A DNA stretch of 64,000 nucleotides from Pseudisothecium myosuroides (taxonomy: Eukaryota > Streptophyta > Bryopsida > Hypnales > Lembophyllaceae): the NCBI GenBank assembly GCA_951799445.1, contig OX637289.1, positions 28,458,245-28,522,244 of the forward strand, read 5' to 3'. The position numbers were made by a program, and so were the translations under genes. The notes under the pieces are model-generated. The model ran no database searches and had not been told where the DNA came from. It saw only the letters and a list, made by a program, of their open reading frames with translations. Positions 12,256 through 23,395 of the stretch are shown here, piece after piece (the first letter of the stretch is position 1; every line of letters starts with the position of its first letter).

Positions 12256-12662
12256 AATACACACCTTTATAACGAACCATCATCTCATCTATGGTGATTT
12301 TTTCTCCATTGTTCCATAGGGCATTACAATGATCACAGAGTTCGTTCAACAACCACCTCACTTTATTCAATTTTGTCGTAAGTTGGTGGCTTACAATCCA
12401 CACATATAGAAGCCGGGTTGGTGATGTGAAGACACTTCGAAAGAAGCAAGAACTAATTCCATGACAAAAGCGAGGATATGATGTGGCAATAAACAAACGG
12501 TTCCGATTTATGCCAATACATATGTATATTGGAGAGTTTCTTCAGTCCCATGTACAAAGATATGGCAAAGAAGGCCTTTAATTTGCCCACGTCCGGGTGA
12601 TTGCATGAAACACTTGTATTATTTTTTGTCACACGTCGCCTGCTGATTAATTTTTTGGCCAT

Positions 12663-13436
12663 AATTCTTGGGTTTTGGCTCCAAATGATTCAAATTTCAT
12701 AGACAAGATACTGATGACTACTATACACCTTGTCTATTTTTTTGAATTTTTTTGAAAATGTTTTACTATTTAATAATAGCCCCCAATATTATGTTACAAA
12801 TGCCAATTTGGAGGTTTTTAGTACTATTTAGTATCCATAAAAAAGAATTTGGAACTGAAATTTGGTAGAGATGGTCTTCTAGTAGACTTGTAGCTATTGT
12901 CAAAAAGGATTCTAAAAATACTTAATTTTGTATGGTGTAAAAGTCCACAAATTGAGTCCCTTTCTACTAGCATTTTGAAGTATGTAAAAAATTATTTTGG
13001 TGGTTTTTTTGGTGAATGACCATCTCCATAGAGTTGCCACAAATGGCCAATTTTTATTTTTTTTATTTAAGTTTTTTCCTATTTTCTACTAATTAAAACA
13101 TCAAAGTATGTATTTTCTTAAGATTTGGCACTTTTCTAGTTCTCCTACTTAAAGAATTTTTTAATGAATTTCCTTTGGTGGTTACCTTTATCTTAAAGGT
13201 GCATACATTGGCCATATTTATTTAATTTTTTTAAAAATTGATTTTCTAATTTTAAAGTACTCCAGAAAAAATCATGAGTACTATTGCAAAACGCAACAAA
13301 TAGTACAGGTGTTTCGTGCAATCACCCGTCCACGTTTCTCCACCCAATACCGTCATGAGTGTACGTTTCATAATCAGTGGGGCATGTTGCATTCACAACC
13401 TTGCGCTTTACCCTCCTCAATTTCTTGGTTGCGTAC
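12663..13436. other. AT-rich interval, no gene seen
   Basis: Long A/T runs with stops in all frames. The last ~130 bp (13305-13436) are GC-richer. On the minus strand they have an open stretch (TKKLRRVKRKVV...) that might be an exon remnant of the piggyBac N-terminus, but nothing conserved is identifiable. Confidence 0.4.
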
Positions 13437-13582
13437 TGTGAGCCCCCAATTTGTCACTGGGGACTCACAGTTTTCTTTTTTTCAATTTTTACAAATTTAA
13501 GTATAGTTTCATATACAAAAAGCTCCCAAAAGAGTGTAAGACCCAAATAGGTATATTACGTACCAATATAGCATTTGGTCCC
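13437..13582 (+). mobile_element. Fragment F: 146-bp U3 end of a giant LTR, opposite orientation
   Basis: Read in reverse, this stretch matches the last ~146 bp of LTR A closely, including GGGACCAAATGC and the final CCCCAGTGACAAATTGGGGG...CTCACA. It butts directly against the left end of LTR B at 13583. The simplest reading is that LTR B inserted, in opposite orientation, into an older LTR of which only this end survives here. Confidence 0.75.
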
Positions 13583-13959
13583 TGTGGGTGCAAGATTATC
13601 CACCCTTGGTAATAAAGCGAACACCGACCAGGTTCTATGCTTTTATCCACTTTTTTAATATATGGGGGTGTTGTAAGCACGGTCCACTGTGCCTTCCAAG
13701 CAATGGATCTTTTTTGCTAACGTTTCCTAAGTGTTGTGGATGGGCAGCGAAATAAATAGAAATGCATGTGGTAACTCACAAGCTAACTGCAATGATTAAG
13801 GGTGATAGTGAAATTCTAACTCCCTAACTATCTATCCTATGTCTAAGGTTGACTGGGTGGTTGGCGTCATTTCTAACGTCCCTAACTACGTGAAAGGGGA
13901 ACCCCTATGTTCCTTCCATGAACTCCTAAGACTATCTTTGTGTTTCGACACTTCACCTG

Positions 13960-14600
13960 GAAGTTCTACTTCTAAAGACTAATCCTAAAGTTCAATTTTT
14001 ACTCTAATTTCCAACTTCTAAATGTAACTCTAGATTTTACTCCTTTAACTTGGTTCAACCTCCAAATTTGACTCTATGTTTTGACTTTGACTCTAGGTTT
14101 TCACTCCTAAATTAACTCTAAAATTTACCCTCATAATTTAACTCTATATTTTGATTTTTAACTCTAAGTTTTTACTTTCTAACCTAACTCTAAATTTTAA
14201 CTTCTACCTCCAACTTTCAACTTCTACTTTTAGCTTTTTATTCTAACTTTTTACTTCTCAATTGACTCTAAAATTTAACCTCTAAATTTACTTCTAACTT
14301 TTGAACTCAGAGTTTTAACTTTCTACTTCCAAATTTGATTCCTCTTTCTAACCCCGGAATCTACTTCCTAATTGGTTTTAACTTCCACTTTTGACTTCTA
14401 TTTTTTACTCTAATTTTTTACTTCCTAATTAAATCTAACTCTTGCTTTTAATCTACCCTAAGATTTGACTTGAGACTTTAACCCTAGATTAAACTTCGCA
14501 ATTAACTCTAACTTTTACTTCTAACTTATCCAATTAAAACCTCAATTTGACTCTAGTTTTTAACCGCTAATTAATCCCTTATTTTAATCCTAAATTCCCT
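13960..14600. repeat. Degenerate CTCTAA/ACTTTT simple-repeat tract in LTR B
   Basis: The plus strand is strongly pyrimidine-biased and built from variable short units around AACTCTAAATTTTTACT and ACTTCTAACTTTT. The same kind of tract occupies the matching part of copy D (about 55000-55930) with different unit counts. No coding potential. Confidence 0.8.
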
Positions 14601-14883
14601 TTCTAATCAAAATCCCTAATCTCCGTCCATGGTTCCTTTAGGATGAAATTTTAATCAAATTCCTTCGTCCTACCCCTGACTACTTAACTTATCCTAACAT
14701 GGTCAATTTAAAGCCAAATCCTAAGTGTAATATGTTTTCGGAAATCTCTATCTCTAATCTCTAAATTTTTGAATCTAAACTTTTACTTTGCACTAATCTC
14801 GGCTTGCTAATCGCGCTTTAACGGCTGATTAAGGAAATCAACGCTAATTAGGAAAAACACCAAAGATTAATTCAAAAACTCAC

Positions 14884-14946
14884 CTTTTCACTGCTGATTT
14901 CGGAAATAACTTCGTCCACGTCCACGTATACATCCTCATGCTCCAT
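14884..14946 (-). CDS. Possible leader coding exon inside LTR B
   Basis: Reading leftward, an ATG at 14946 opens a 21-codon frame starting MEHEDVYVDVDEV that ends at the donor AAG|GTGAG. Copy D has the homologous exon of identical length with the donor GAG|GTGGG. It lies downstream of the LTR TATA box. This is probably a short 5' coding exon or leader used by transcripts starting in the LTR. No partner exon is seen in a solo LTR. Confidence 0.4.
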
Positions 14947-17900
14947 GGTAGTCCTTTGTTTTGTTTGATTTTTTCCAAGCTCACCGCTTAAATTGAGAAA
15001 ATATTACACCCTTGCAATCTAACTTCCCTCCTTCCCTTCCTCCTTTCTTTTCTTTCTTCTTCTCTCTTTCTACACTAGTACTATTCCACCTAAGCTTTTA
15101 TAGAGCCTTACACTATGGTCTCAAACTCCAAGGAGGTTTTAATGTCCCTCTTACCCTCTTACACAATTTTGCCTTTGTATCATCCTAATAATTCTCAACG
15201 GTCACTACAAATTTCCAAGATTTCTCCCTAAAGCCTACCTAGCCTAAACCACTATTTATCGTCTCTCACCTTCTCTTGCCTACTTCTTCTCCTCCTTCCC
15301 TAATCTCCTTCCATTGTGTGTAGGTGCGAGTGGTGAGAGGGAAGCTATTTTTGTGTGCAGGTACGGTGGTGCTCCGCTCTATTCTTCTTCCTCCTCCATT
15401 TTGTATTTTTTGACCCTAATCCTACTCCACCCCTAACTAGCAATAGGTTAGTCCAACATTCTTTTGTTGTGTTTTAGTTGGGGTTGTGTTTTAGTTCGAG
15501 AGAACCCAAAAACCAAAAACCAAAAAAATCCAAAAAAAGGGGTTCAAAGGGGGGAGCCCGATCTGAACCCCGGCTGCTGGACCACCAAGCCTGCCTGCCT
15601 GCCTCCCGGCTGGCTGGCCTTCCGACGGGTTGGTTGGGGGGCTGGTTAACTAAAATTATAATTAATTAATTTTTTATTTATTTTATTTCTGATGCTGGTC
15701 TAATGCTGGTTTTGGTTGTTGGTTTTGGGTGCTGGTTCTAGAAAAAAATTGGATTTTTGCTATAAGCTAAAAAAGACTGAATTTTTGCTATGAGCTAATA
15801 AAGGACTAGATTTTGTTAAAAAATAGAGGAAAATAAAACTTTGGAGAACACTAAACTAAATAAAACTTTGGGAAACAACCAAACCCAAATAAAACTTTGG
15901 AAAACAACTAAACTAAATAAAACTTTGGAGAACAACTAAACTTACTAAATGCAAAGGAACCTACATATCTTGGAAGCTAAACTTTGGACGTTTCCACAAA
16001 GGTCTTGGAAACTAGATTTTGGAACTAAACACTTGGGAGGGTCAAAGCTTCGCCACTAGGTTGGTTTTAACACCAACTTTAGGACTTGGAGGCACTCAGG
16101 GGGGTTCAAAGCTTTGTTGCCTAAACTTTTAACACACACTTTAGGACTTTGACCTTGTCACAAGTTCAAAGCTTCGCCGTTTCCAAGGGGGGTCCACACA
16201 ATGAAAGAGACTTTAAAAGAAGAAAAAGACAAAAATTTTAAAGAAAATACACATAGGGTTAAAGCTTCGCCGTTCCGGAGGGGGGTCCATTCAACAAGGA
16301 GAAGGTTAGAAGAAGATTTGGGATAAACTTAGAAAACATGTACAAAGGAGGTTCAAAGCTTCGCCGTCCCGAAGGGAGGTCCACTCAACAAGCAGAATGT
16401 TAGAAGAGGGATGTCAAAAAAATATATGGAGAAAATACACGAGTTAGGATTACTTGGCAACACAAAGCTCACACGCTGTCGGGTAGAGAGGAGCGCGCTT
16501 AGGGAACACACAGGGTGTCTAGTTGCAAGTTGATGAGTGTAGATGGAGAATCTCAAACTGAAATCTTCACTCGGTCTTCAAAGTTTTCAAACTCGAATCT
16601 TCACTCGGTCTTCAAGTCTTCAAACTCAAATCTTCACTTGGTCTTCAACCATTCTATCCTGTGGTGGCTCTATAGAGCCAAGGTAAGGGTGTGTAATAAG
16701 AAACAAGGCCTCGGACAGGTAAAACGGGACGGCCAAACCACGAGCTGACCGTCCGAAAGATGGCTCCTAAACTTCAAACTCACGGTGATCAACAATCGTG
16801 CCTCACCAATGAGAACGACATAAAAGTGACCATGTGGGTGATCAATCTCACTTTGTCGTCAACAAACATAAAACGGGGCTAATACTAAATAATCACATAG
16901 CCCGCAACGATGTTTACAGTGCAAAATTGAAAAACAACAAGCCTCCAAAACTGACGAGGAATAACAATAGAAAGACAATGAGCCTCCAAAACCGGCTAAG
17001 AATAACAAGCCACAAGCCACAACACATGAGTCTTCAAACTTCAAGGTCTTCAAGTCTTGGTTTCTTCAAATCTCTTCAAATTTCTTCAAAATCTCCTCCA
17101 ACTCCAATTCCTTTCCCTTGACCGGACTTTGGTGTTATGCCCCGGATACTCTACAAATTCAAATGAGATGTGTAATAGCTTTCTGAAAATCTTACACAAA
17201 TCTCTACTTCTCCTTTAAAATTCAACTCAAACTAAGACTTTGTCCATATTTTATAGCCACTCAAAGTTTCGGCCTCAAAGTTTGAGGGCAGCAGACCCTT
17301 CTTTGCTTCTACACTCATAAATCACTCATAAAAGCTTCAAATACAACAAATGATAGCTTTGTGAAAAGCTAACAAAATTATCCACATCCTCTTCAAATTT
17401 CAACTCATTCCAACACTCTGTCCAACTTCTATGGCCGCTCGAAGTTTTGACCTCTAAAAAGTGAAGGCAGCAGACCTTCTTTCACTTCAACACTCACAAA
17501 TCATTCGTATAAACTCGAAATTGAACAAATGAGATCTTCATAAAAAGCTAACAAGATTTTCTACACTTCCTCAAAGTTTCATTTCAAACAAAAGACCTAT
17601 CCGTCTTATATGGTCGGTCAAAGTCTCAGCTTATTTTCATAGGAGGCAACAGACCTTCCTCCACTCAAACTAGCACAACCTTTGATTGATAACTTCAAAT
17701 CAAGCAAGTGAGATCATTCTAGAAACACAACACCATAATACACAACTTTTCCAAATTTCATTCCAAAATTTGTAAAACTCCCCACACAATAGGCCTCCAA
17801 ATATTCGGGTCTTGCCAACTACAACGAGAGAGAAGATGAATAGTGTTCACCTTTTTCCCTAACTTGTCAACAACTCCATACCTTCTAAGCAAGTGGCAAT

Positions 17901-18153
17901 CAGCCCTTAACTTGCTCCTACGGCTAACTTTCAACCATTGACCTTCCTATTTGGCCCCACAATTATATCTTTATCTTTAACTTAGAAGGAAAATCACTTC
18001 AAAGTTCACCTAAAAGGCAATCCTTTCCATTCTTTCCTTCTACAACTATAACCATACAAAATTATTTCTATAAAATATTTCAAACATGGATATAAGCGCT
18101 AATATCAAACTTAAGTCTATTAGAGGTAAAAAACTAGAATTTCAAGACAAACT

Positions 18154-18615
18154 TCACTCCATCTGCAAGAACTTAAGAATACGCTTGATAGTCGCAGCGA
18201 CATATTCAACACAATTTGTCTTCGTTAAAGGATTGACCGGCCCCTCTAACCATCGTTGGTGGCCACGACTCCCCTTAATTAGCCGCCTGACCATACAATA
18301 ATATTGGTCGTCGTTTAGACCCTCAAAACTCCCTTCAAATGTCACTTCACGGCTACCGGGTTCAACACATCCAACTTGTAACAAGATTACCAACGCACGA
18401 GCATCCCGTTGAAGGTTCCCGTGCCATCGCTGCTCAATACAAGGCTGCTTTGGCGGTCGAGAAGGCCCAGCTTCATCTCGAGGATGCACGAATGGCGATG
18501 GCAATTCCCGTGGCAGAAGTGGCTCATCCGGCAGTTGCGACAATGAAAGTTCAAACTCAGCCTCCGGTTGAGGCTCTTCATCTTGAGACTCAGAAAAAAC
18601 CCTCCAGTTCGACAT
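18154..18615 (-). CDS. Conserved 153-aa protein of element G, copy 1
   Basis: The first ATG of the frame is at 18615 (MSNWRVFSESQDEEPQPEAE) and the stop is at 18154. The frame is also open for 40 codons upstream, but that part holds the TATA box and is probably not translated. The N-terminal third is acidic and rich in Pro/Glu. The C-terminal half is basic and ends in EYVAATIKRILKFLQ, likely a helix. G2 encodes the same protein with about 23 substitutions and one whole-codon indel, so the frame has been kept in both copies. I recognise no domain. It may be an accessory protein encoded in the LTR, or a fragment of a host gene. Confidence 0.5.
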   Translation of the reverse strand: MSNWRVFSESQDEEPQPEAEFELSLSQLPDEPLLPRELPSPFVHPRDEAGPSRPPKQPCIEQRWHGNLQRDARALVILLQVGCVEPGSREVTFEGSFEGLNDDQYYCMVRRLIKGSRGHQRWLEGPVNPLTKTNCVEYVAATIKRILKFLQME

Positions 18616-18683
18616 TTTAAATCTAAAGTAGGAAACAAAACCACTACTGAAACTCAATGAAGCTCTAAGGCAAAATCGTCCTC

Positions 18684-18692
18684 TTATATAGA
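18684..18692 (-). promoter_or_regulatory. TATA box of element G, copy 1
   Basis: The reverse strand reads CTATATAAGAGGACG about 70 bp upstream of the ATG of the element's ORF. It is conserved in G2. Confidence 0.55.
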
Positions 18693-19146
18693 TGTCATAC
18701 ACCTCTTGGAACGGCATCACCTTGAAGCTACTCAATAAAACATATTATAATATGTTTTTACACTGTGTACAAATCCACAACAGGACAACGCTAAAGGCCC
18801 TCCAAAGCGGCATTGCCAAGGTACGGTGGGAGGTGACTTTAGGATTAGTGCAAGACACCAAAAGACTTTTAAAACTTTACAAGTTAGATCACAAAACATA
18901 CAAGAGAGAGAGAGAGAGAGGCTCTCCACTTACAACAAGGTACCAAAAACTACATCAAAGAGGACACAAACAAGGTAGAAGGACCTTCAAGGACCTTTAA
19001 AGCTTGAGAATGAGCAACAATGGAGTTAAAAGTGCTCCGAAAACACCATAGAGGGTTTTGGCTTTAAACATCAAAATATCCAAAATAACTTAGACCCACG
19101 GACCCAAAACAAGAATTGGGGGTGTTCTAAAGAGAGAAATGGGGCC

Positions 19147-19155
19147 TTTATATAG
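19147..19155 (-). promoter_or_regulatory. TATA box of LTR copy B
   Basis: The reverse strand reads GGAAACCTATATAAAGGCCCC. The GGAAACCTATA core is shared with copies C and D. Confidence 0.55.
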
Positions 19156-19982
19156 GTTTCCAAGGGCCCACCTCTCCCTCTAGAGTTCTAAGATAACCTT
19201 ATCAACTTGAATTTTCATCCTCATCCTCAAAGATTTTCATCCTAATCCCTAAAAATCTACTTCTACCATCTATGTTGGACCAACATCCTAACTTTTGGAG
19301 ATTAACTCCAATCGCCAAACGGACTGCGCCGTTGGCTCCAGATCGTTGTGTTTTGTTCTTGATCCCCTAACCCTCCATACCGAGGCCAAAAACCCATCGT
19401 AGGCTAATTTAGTTTAAAAACCAAATCGTGGTAAAATCCTAGATTTTGGGGTCTCCTATTTTGAAAAATGTGAATAGCTTAGGGTCTCTGGTAGGTGCGA
19501 GAGAGTCGGAAAGGACTCTTGATTGACTTCGTTTCGCCATCGTATGGTCCCAAAATTTTGGTCAACGTCGCGGGGACCTCGCCACGTAGTTAATTCCTGA
19601 GGAATCTCGCCGGTTCGGGTACTTGCCGCTATCGGAATGTCGTGAAACTTCACGGAGCGTATTATTAACATAAAACAAGCTAGTCTAATTTTTAGTGAGA
19701 TTTTATTGTAACCTAGGTAATTTCCATGAAATTCCCGTTAGAGGTTAGAAGGGTTGACCACCTAGAAAAGGTTCTTCTGCAAGTCGGAAGATGCCGGGAA
19801 TTTTCACGTGACCTCTCAGGGAGTCATGAAAGACTTGGAGGTGCGTTTCTGTACCTAGCACGATTGGTCAATAGAGATTAAAACTGGCCATTTCCTCGAA
19901 TTAGCGACGGTGCGGGAATCTTCTGTAGGTGAAGGAATCTTGACAAATCGATTTTGTCGTTGGACTCCTGGCATGTGCACTG

Positions 19983-20727
19983 CTACATTGTCAGGCGGGG
20001 TAAACTTTGGCTTCCTACCTCTTTTTTTTCACTGTCTCCAGCTGCACGTTGGAGTCAACAATTGCGTTTGCCTTCTTCTGTGAACGGCGTGTCTTTATAG
20101 TTGACGGAACCAACAGCTTTGGTCGCTGTTTTGGTAGCAAGCACGAACTAAGTATCTTTACCTTCCCAATGTGGTCTAGCGGACCATACTGGCAGTGGTA
20201 GCTGGAGAAGATAATAGATAAGAACAGAAGAGTTAGCAAAAAAGTTGTATGTGCAAGAAGCGCGAGACAGTATAGCCTTACTAGTATTCAGTGAAGAAAA
20301 AAGATGTTTACCGGATGTCCTCTTTCGATGTAGTTGTAGCTCTAAAAGTGTCAGCTTCCTTTCCTTGCTTAGTGCGGATCTTCACATACTTGCAGTTGAT
20401 TCCATTTAAATTTTCCATCCCTCGTACAAAGTCTTCAATCCTCGCAATCGGAATGTAACACTGCTGCGCGATGACAAAGTCCCTCCTCCGGTCTCCATAG
20501 AGTCGTCGGACTAGGTACGTCTCTCGCAACTCCCACAGCAAGTCCGCTCTCCCGATTTGACCTTCGGGCGGATGTTGTACCTTTGCTTCTATTTCATGAA
20601 GCCACACTTGGAATTCGTTCTTATAATACTCAGCAAAAGAAACACTGACCGCTGATTTGAGCTCTGAATTTGGGTCAACAAACGCAGATGGGGCAGAAGC
20701 AATACCGACGAACTTTGAATCGGCCAT
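19983..20727 (-). pseudogene. Truncated AT-hook protein gene (two exons)
   Basis: The ATG at 20727 (MADSKFVGIASAPSAF) opens exon 1, which ends at the donor CCG|GTAAAC (20312). A 110-bp intron ends in TTCTCCAG, and exon 2 starts at 20201 in frame (YHCQYGPLDHIGKVKI). Exon 2 carries a basic stretch and reaches VKKK. The annotated frame then stops, but a one-base shift at an eight-A run restores RGRKPKFTPP, an AT-hook core (RGRKP), which continues to the point where LTR B begins. So the gene carries a probable one-base indel in the A8 tract and is cut off by the truncated LTR B. A telo-box cluster lies about 370 bp upstream. The N-terminal ~140 residues are not a domain I can name. It may be a nuclear DNA-binding protein or part of a transposon gene. 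Confidence 0.6.
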
Positions 20728-21353
20728 GTTAATTGAGCGTCCTATTTGTAAAGCTAAATCATATATTTCCAGTATTGTGTAACATGTGCAACCGCAAAAA
20801 ATTGTAAAATGTCAATCCTAAGTGTAAAATAACATGAAATTGCAGCCATTCCAAAAAATATTCGACTAAAATGTACAGTACAGTATACAACTCTCATATC
20901 CTAGAAGCTCCACCCTCAAACAATTATTGCAACCTACAGCATTCCCCTAATGCATCCTCTCCTAAACCTGCATACACACACACAATTGCCGTAAACTTGC
21001 AGCTCCAAGTAAACTCTAAACCATTGTAACATTGAGAAAGCAAAAACAAAGCAAAAACAAGCTCTGCAAGAAAGGCAAAATTGTAATCCTAGCATTGCCT
21101 AAACCCTAGCCGCCGCCCAAACCCTAAAATCACCAAAACCCTAATGGCTGAAAACTATACGCCGTAGAGACACTAAACAGGCACGGGGTTCAAGGCCAAA
21201 ATACATTTAACGGCGCAGTATACGAGGCCATGTGACATGTGCCATGGGGAATGGGCTATAGGCTATGGGGGTCCATGCATGCATGCCCCATGCATGAAGG
21301 CGGATGGCCCGTCCTGCAGAAATCAAAACACTGCCATCAAAACATTGCGTTGT
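20728..21353 (-). promoter_or_regulatory. Upstream region of the AT-hook gene with telo boxes
   Basis: No gene is seen. At 21098-21145 there are three to four AAACCCTA motifs within about 45 bp, separated by GCCGCC-like spacers. Such telo boxes are known in promoters and 5' leaders of plant housekeeping genes. They sit 370-420 bp upstream of the ATG at 20727. LTR C is inserted just beyond, so the distal promoter may be cut. Confidence 0.5.
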
Positions 21354-23395
21354 TACCATGTGAGCGCTTGTTTACCCACCCTTGGTAAAGAAGCGAGCAC
21401 AACCAGGCTCTCGATAGTTAACCGTTCCGACTCGATCTATGGGTGTCTAGCGCCAATCCATTGTGCCTTCCAAGCAATGGATCTTTTCTAAACTCCTAAG
21501 ACTCACTAATTTTGGTTAATGAAGAAACAAAACAAAACCCTAATTGGAATTGCTATAACTGCTAAGGTTGAATCAAAGCCTAAGAGGGCTTGGTGGTTTA
21601 GGAGAAGAGTTGATCTTAGTCTAGGCTTATCTATCCTAAATGAAAGAGTACCTCATGCCATCTCTAAAAGTGTGAAGCTTGTTTGATTTGGATTCTCCTA
21701 GAGAGAGTTATGGACGGATGAAGTTTGACCGCTACTCGGTCCCTCAAACTTCATCCATGCTTTTCTATGGACTCCGGATTTCGATTTGACTTGGGATTTG
21801 GGCTATGGGCCTGACCCCCTAATGTTAACCTAATTACCAAGTCTTGACTCAAGTGGATGAAATCTTCTAGGGTTCATTCATTACTTGTTCCAAACTTCAT
21901 CCCTTCTTAACTGCTTGGGATTTAGGTATTTCCTTAAGCTGGGTTTAGTTTTGGGTTACCCTAAACTTGTCCTAAAATGTTCTAAATCTATACTTAGCCT
22001 AACCTTAATCTTAAGCGTCCCTAATCCGCCTTCTAATTTTACTTAAGGATCCTAAGTGTGGTTACTAATGTACTAATCTTAGAAGCTTAAGACTTGTTCC
22101 AAAGAGATCCTAATTTTAGCCTTCTACTTTGACTAATTACATTAGGTTTGGATGTTCCTATCAAAAGTTATCCATGGATGAAGTTTGACCGCTAATCGGT
22201 CCTTCAAACTTCATCCGCGAATTACGGCTAGCCCTAATTCCAAAACTAACTTCTAATTTGACCTTATGTTCCTAAATTAATCCCTCTTTTTATGTTAGCT
22301 TTTTTGTTCCTCTTGGATGAAATTTGTTAGGTTTCATCCAACATGACTCCCTAACTTCATCCGCTCATAACTCCTTCGTTTTAGCTCGGATCTGGACGTG
22401 TTTTAGGTTTTTGGAAACCCCTAGCCCTCTTCTATAAGATTTTAGAGCTAATTCTAACCTGACTTTGCTTCTTGCCTACCCTAGCTCTCGGCCTCCTTCT
22501 AATTATCTTGATAAAACAAAATTAAACGTGGAAGAGTGGGGTTTTTAGGGGCCCACCTCATTTTGGAGGTCTTGGATCAAACGGTCGAGGTTCCCCCCCT
22601 CGGCCATGTCCCTTCCGCTTGGACTCTTGGCTCCTTGAGTGATTCTTGAATCGGGGAAGATTTGAGAACAAGTGGTAGATGTGGTGGGATTTCTTTCTTC
22701 TCTTTCTTTCCACCCCTTCTTTCACCAACCAACTTGTCTTCCAAAGTTCTTACATGTTGACTTCGTTCTTACGCCTCTTACACCTTCGTCTTCCCAAGTG
22801 TTTACGCGGTTGACCTTTCTCTTACGCCTTGGGCACGCTCTTTTTTATACTTACGCTTATTCTCTCAATGGCCCAAATTTGTTAGTTGAGATTTCCCCTA
22901 ATCCATCCACTAGCATGCTTCTCTCCTATTTCATCTTCCTCCTTGTTCGTAATGCTCAAGATTTTTTGTTATGGTGTGTGGAGAGTTTGGGTGAGTTGTG
23001 CGTGGAGTGATTGTGTGAGTTTGCAGGTTACTTGGTGCTTTAACACGAGTTCTTCCCTAACCCTACAAGATCTTAGCTTACACGTCCGTTTGGCCAACCC
23101 TTACCTCTACTATTTTGCTTCCATCCTTCTACTTAGCTAATTTCTACTTCTACTAGGCTAATTTCTATTTCTTCCGTACTAATTTCTATTTCTTTCGTGC
23201 TAATTTCGACTTCTTCTATGCTAATTTCTACTTCTGCTATTCTAATTTCTACTTCTGCTATTCCGATTCTGGCCTTGACTCCCTCTTTCCTGTCACTTGT
23301 GGTTTTCTTTTCCTCCTTCCCTAGAGCCTAAATTGCCAAACAAAACGGACAAAAAAAGAAAGAACGAGAAGACCAAAATTTGGCCACGGCTTGGC

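Larger units (their letters stand above)
9596..12662 (-). pseudogene. piggyBac-type transposase pseudogene, split by an insertion
   Basis: A DDE_Tnp_1_7-type (piggyBac) transposase can be followed on the minus strand in two parts. 12662-12256 carries GLKKLSNIHMYW and then the first-Asp block ITIDEMMVRYKG. 10474-9686 carries VRQCMPNKPEKWGLKI, the second-Asp block VVMDNFFTS and the third-Asp block GVDMADQLRGSY followed by KWWHRLLYFL. A further C-terminal piece continues in another frame to about 9612. The parts are separated by the hAT-like insertion at 10475-12255. Removing it would bring the flanking codons into frame, so the split is secondary. Damage includes one frameshift near 12470, several stops at 10345-10415 (for example TAG after GLKI) and a frameshift near 9745. 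About 150 N-terminal residues usual for the family are not seen. LTR A abuts the 3' end. No TTAA-flanked terminal repeats were found. Confidence 0.85.
16477..18787 (-). mobile_element. Element G, copy 1 (LTR-like, 2.3 kb), inserted in LTR B
   Basis: The plus-strand ends are TGTCGGGTAGAG at 16477 and CAGGACA at 18787, so TGTC...GACA. ACGC flanks both sides (16473-16476 and 18788-18791), a 4-bp target duplication (readable as 5 bp, ACGCT). The empty site is visible in copy D. The element is the reverse complement of G2 (52726-59980 minus its insert), with very similar sequence throughout. It has a TATA box and one ORF on the minus strand. TG...CA ends with short duplications fit a solo LTR, but no internal region of this family is in the window, so another transposon type is not excluded. 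Confidence 0.8.
13583..19974 (-). mobile_element. Giant LTR, copy B, interrupted by G1 and 3'-truncated
   Basis: The left end TGTGGGTGCAAGATTATCC at 13583 matches the left end of copy D nearly base for base, as does the body. The G1 element (16477-18787) is inserted where copy D has the uninterrupted sequence CTCACACGCTAAAGGCC. The alignment to D stops after CTCCTGGCATG near 19974. About 480 bp, including the U3 terminus, is missing, and unrelated gene sequence follows. A TATA box lies on the minus strand at 19147-19155. The copy has no right-hand duplication because its end is gone. Confidence 0.8.

Noticed and set aside
18339..18620. 93-codon plus-strand ORF in element G, with its mirror at 52882-53163
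   Set aside because: Present in both copies only because it is antisense to the conserved G protein; the sense frame has the TATA box and start context.
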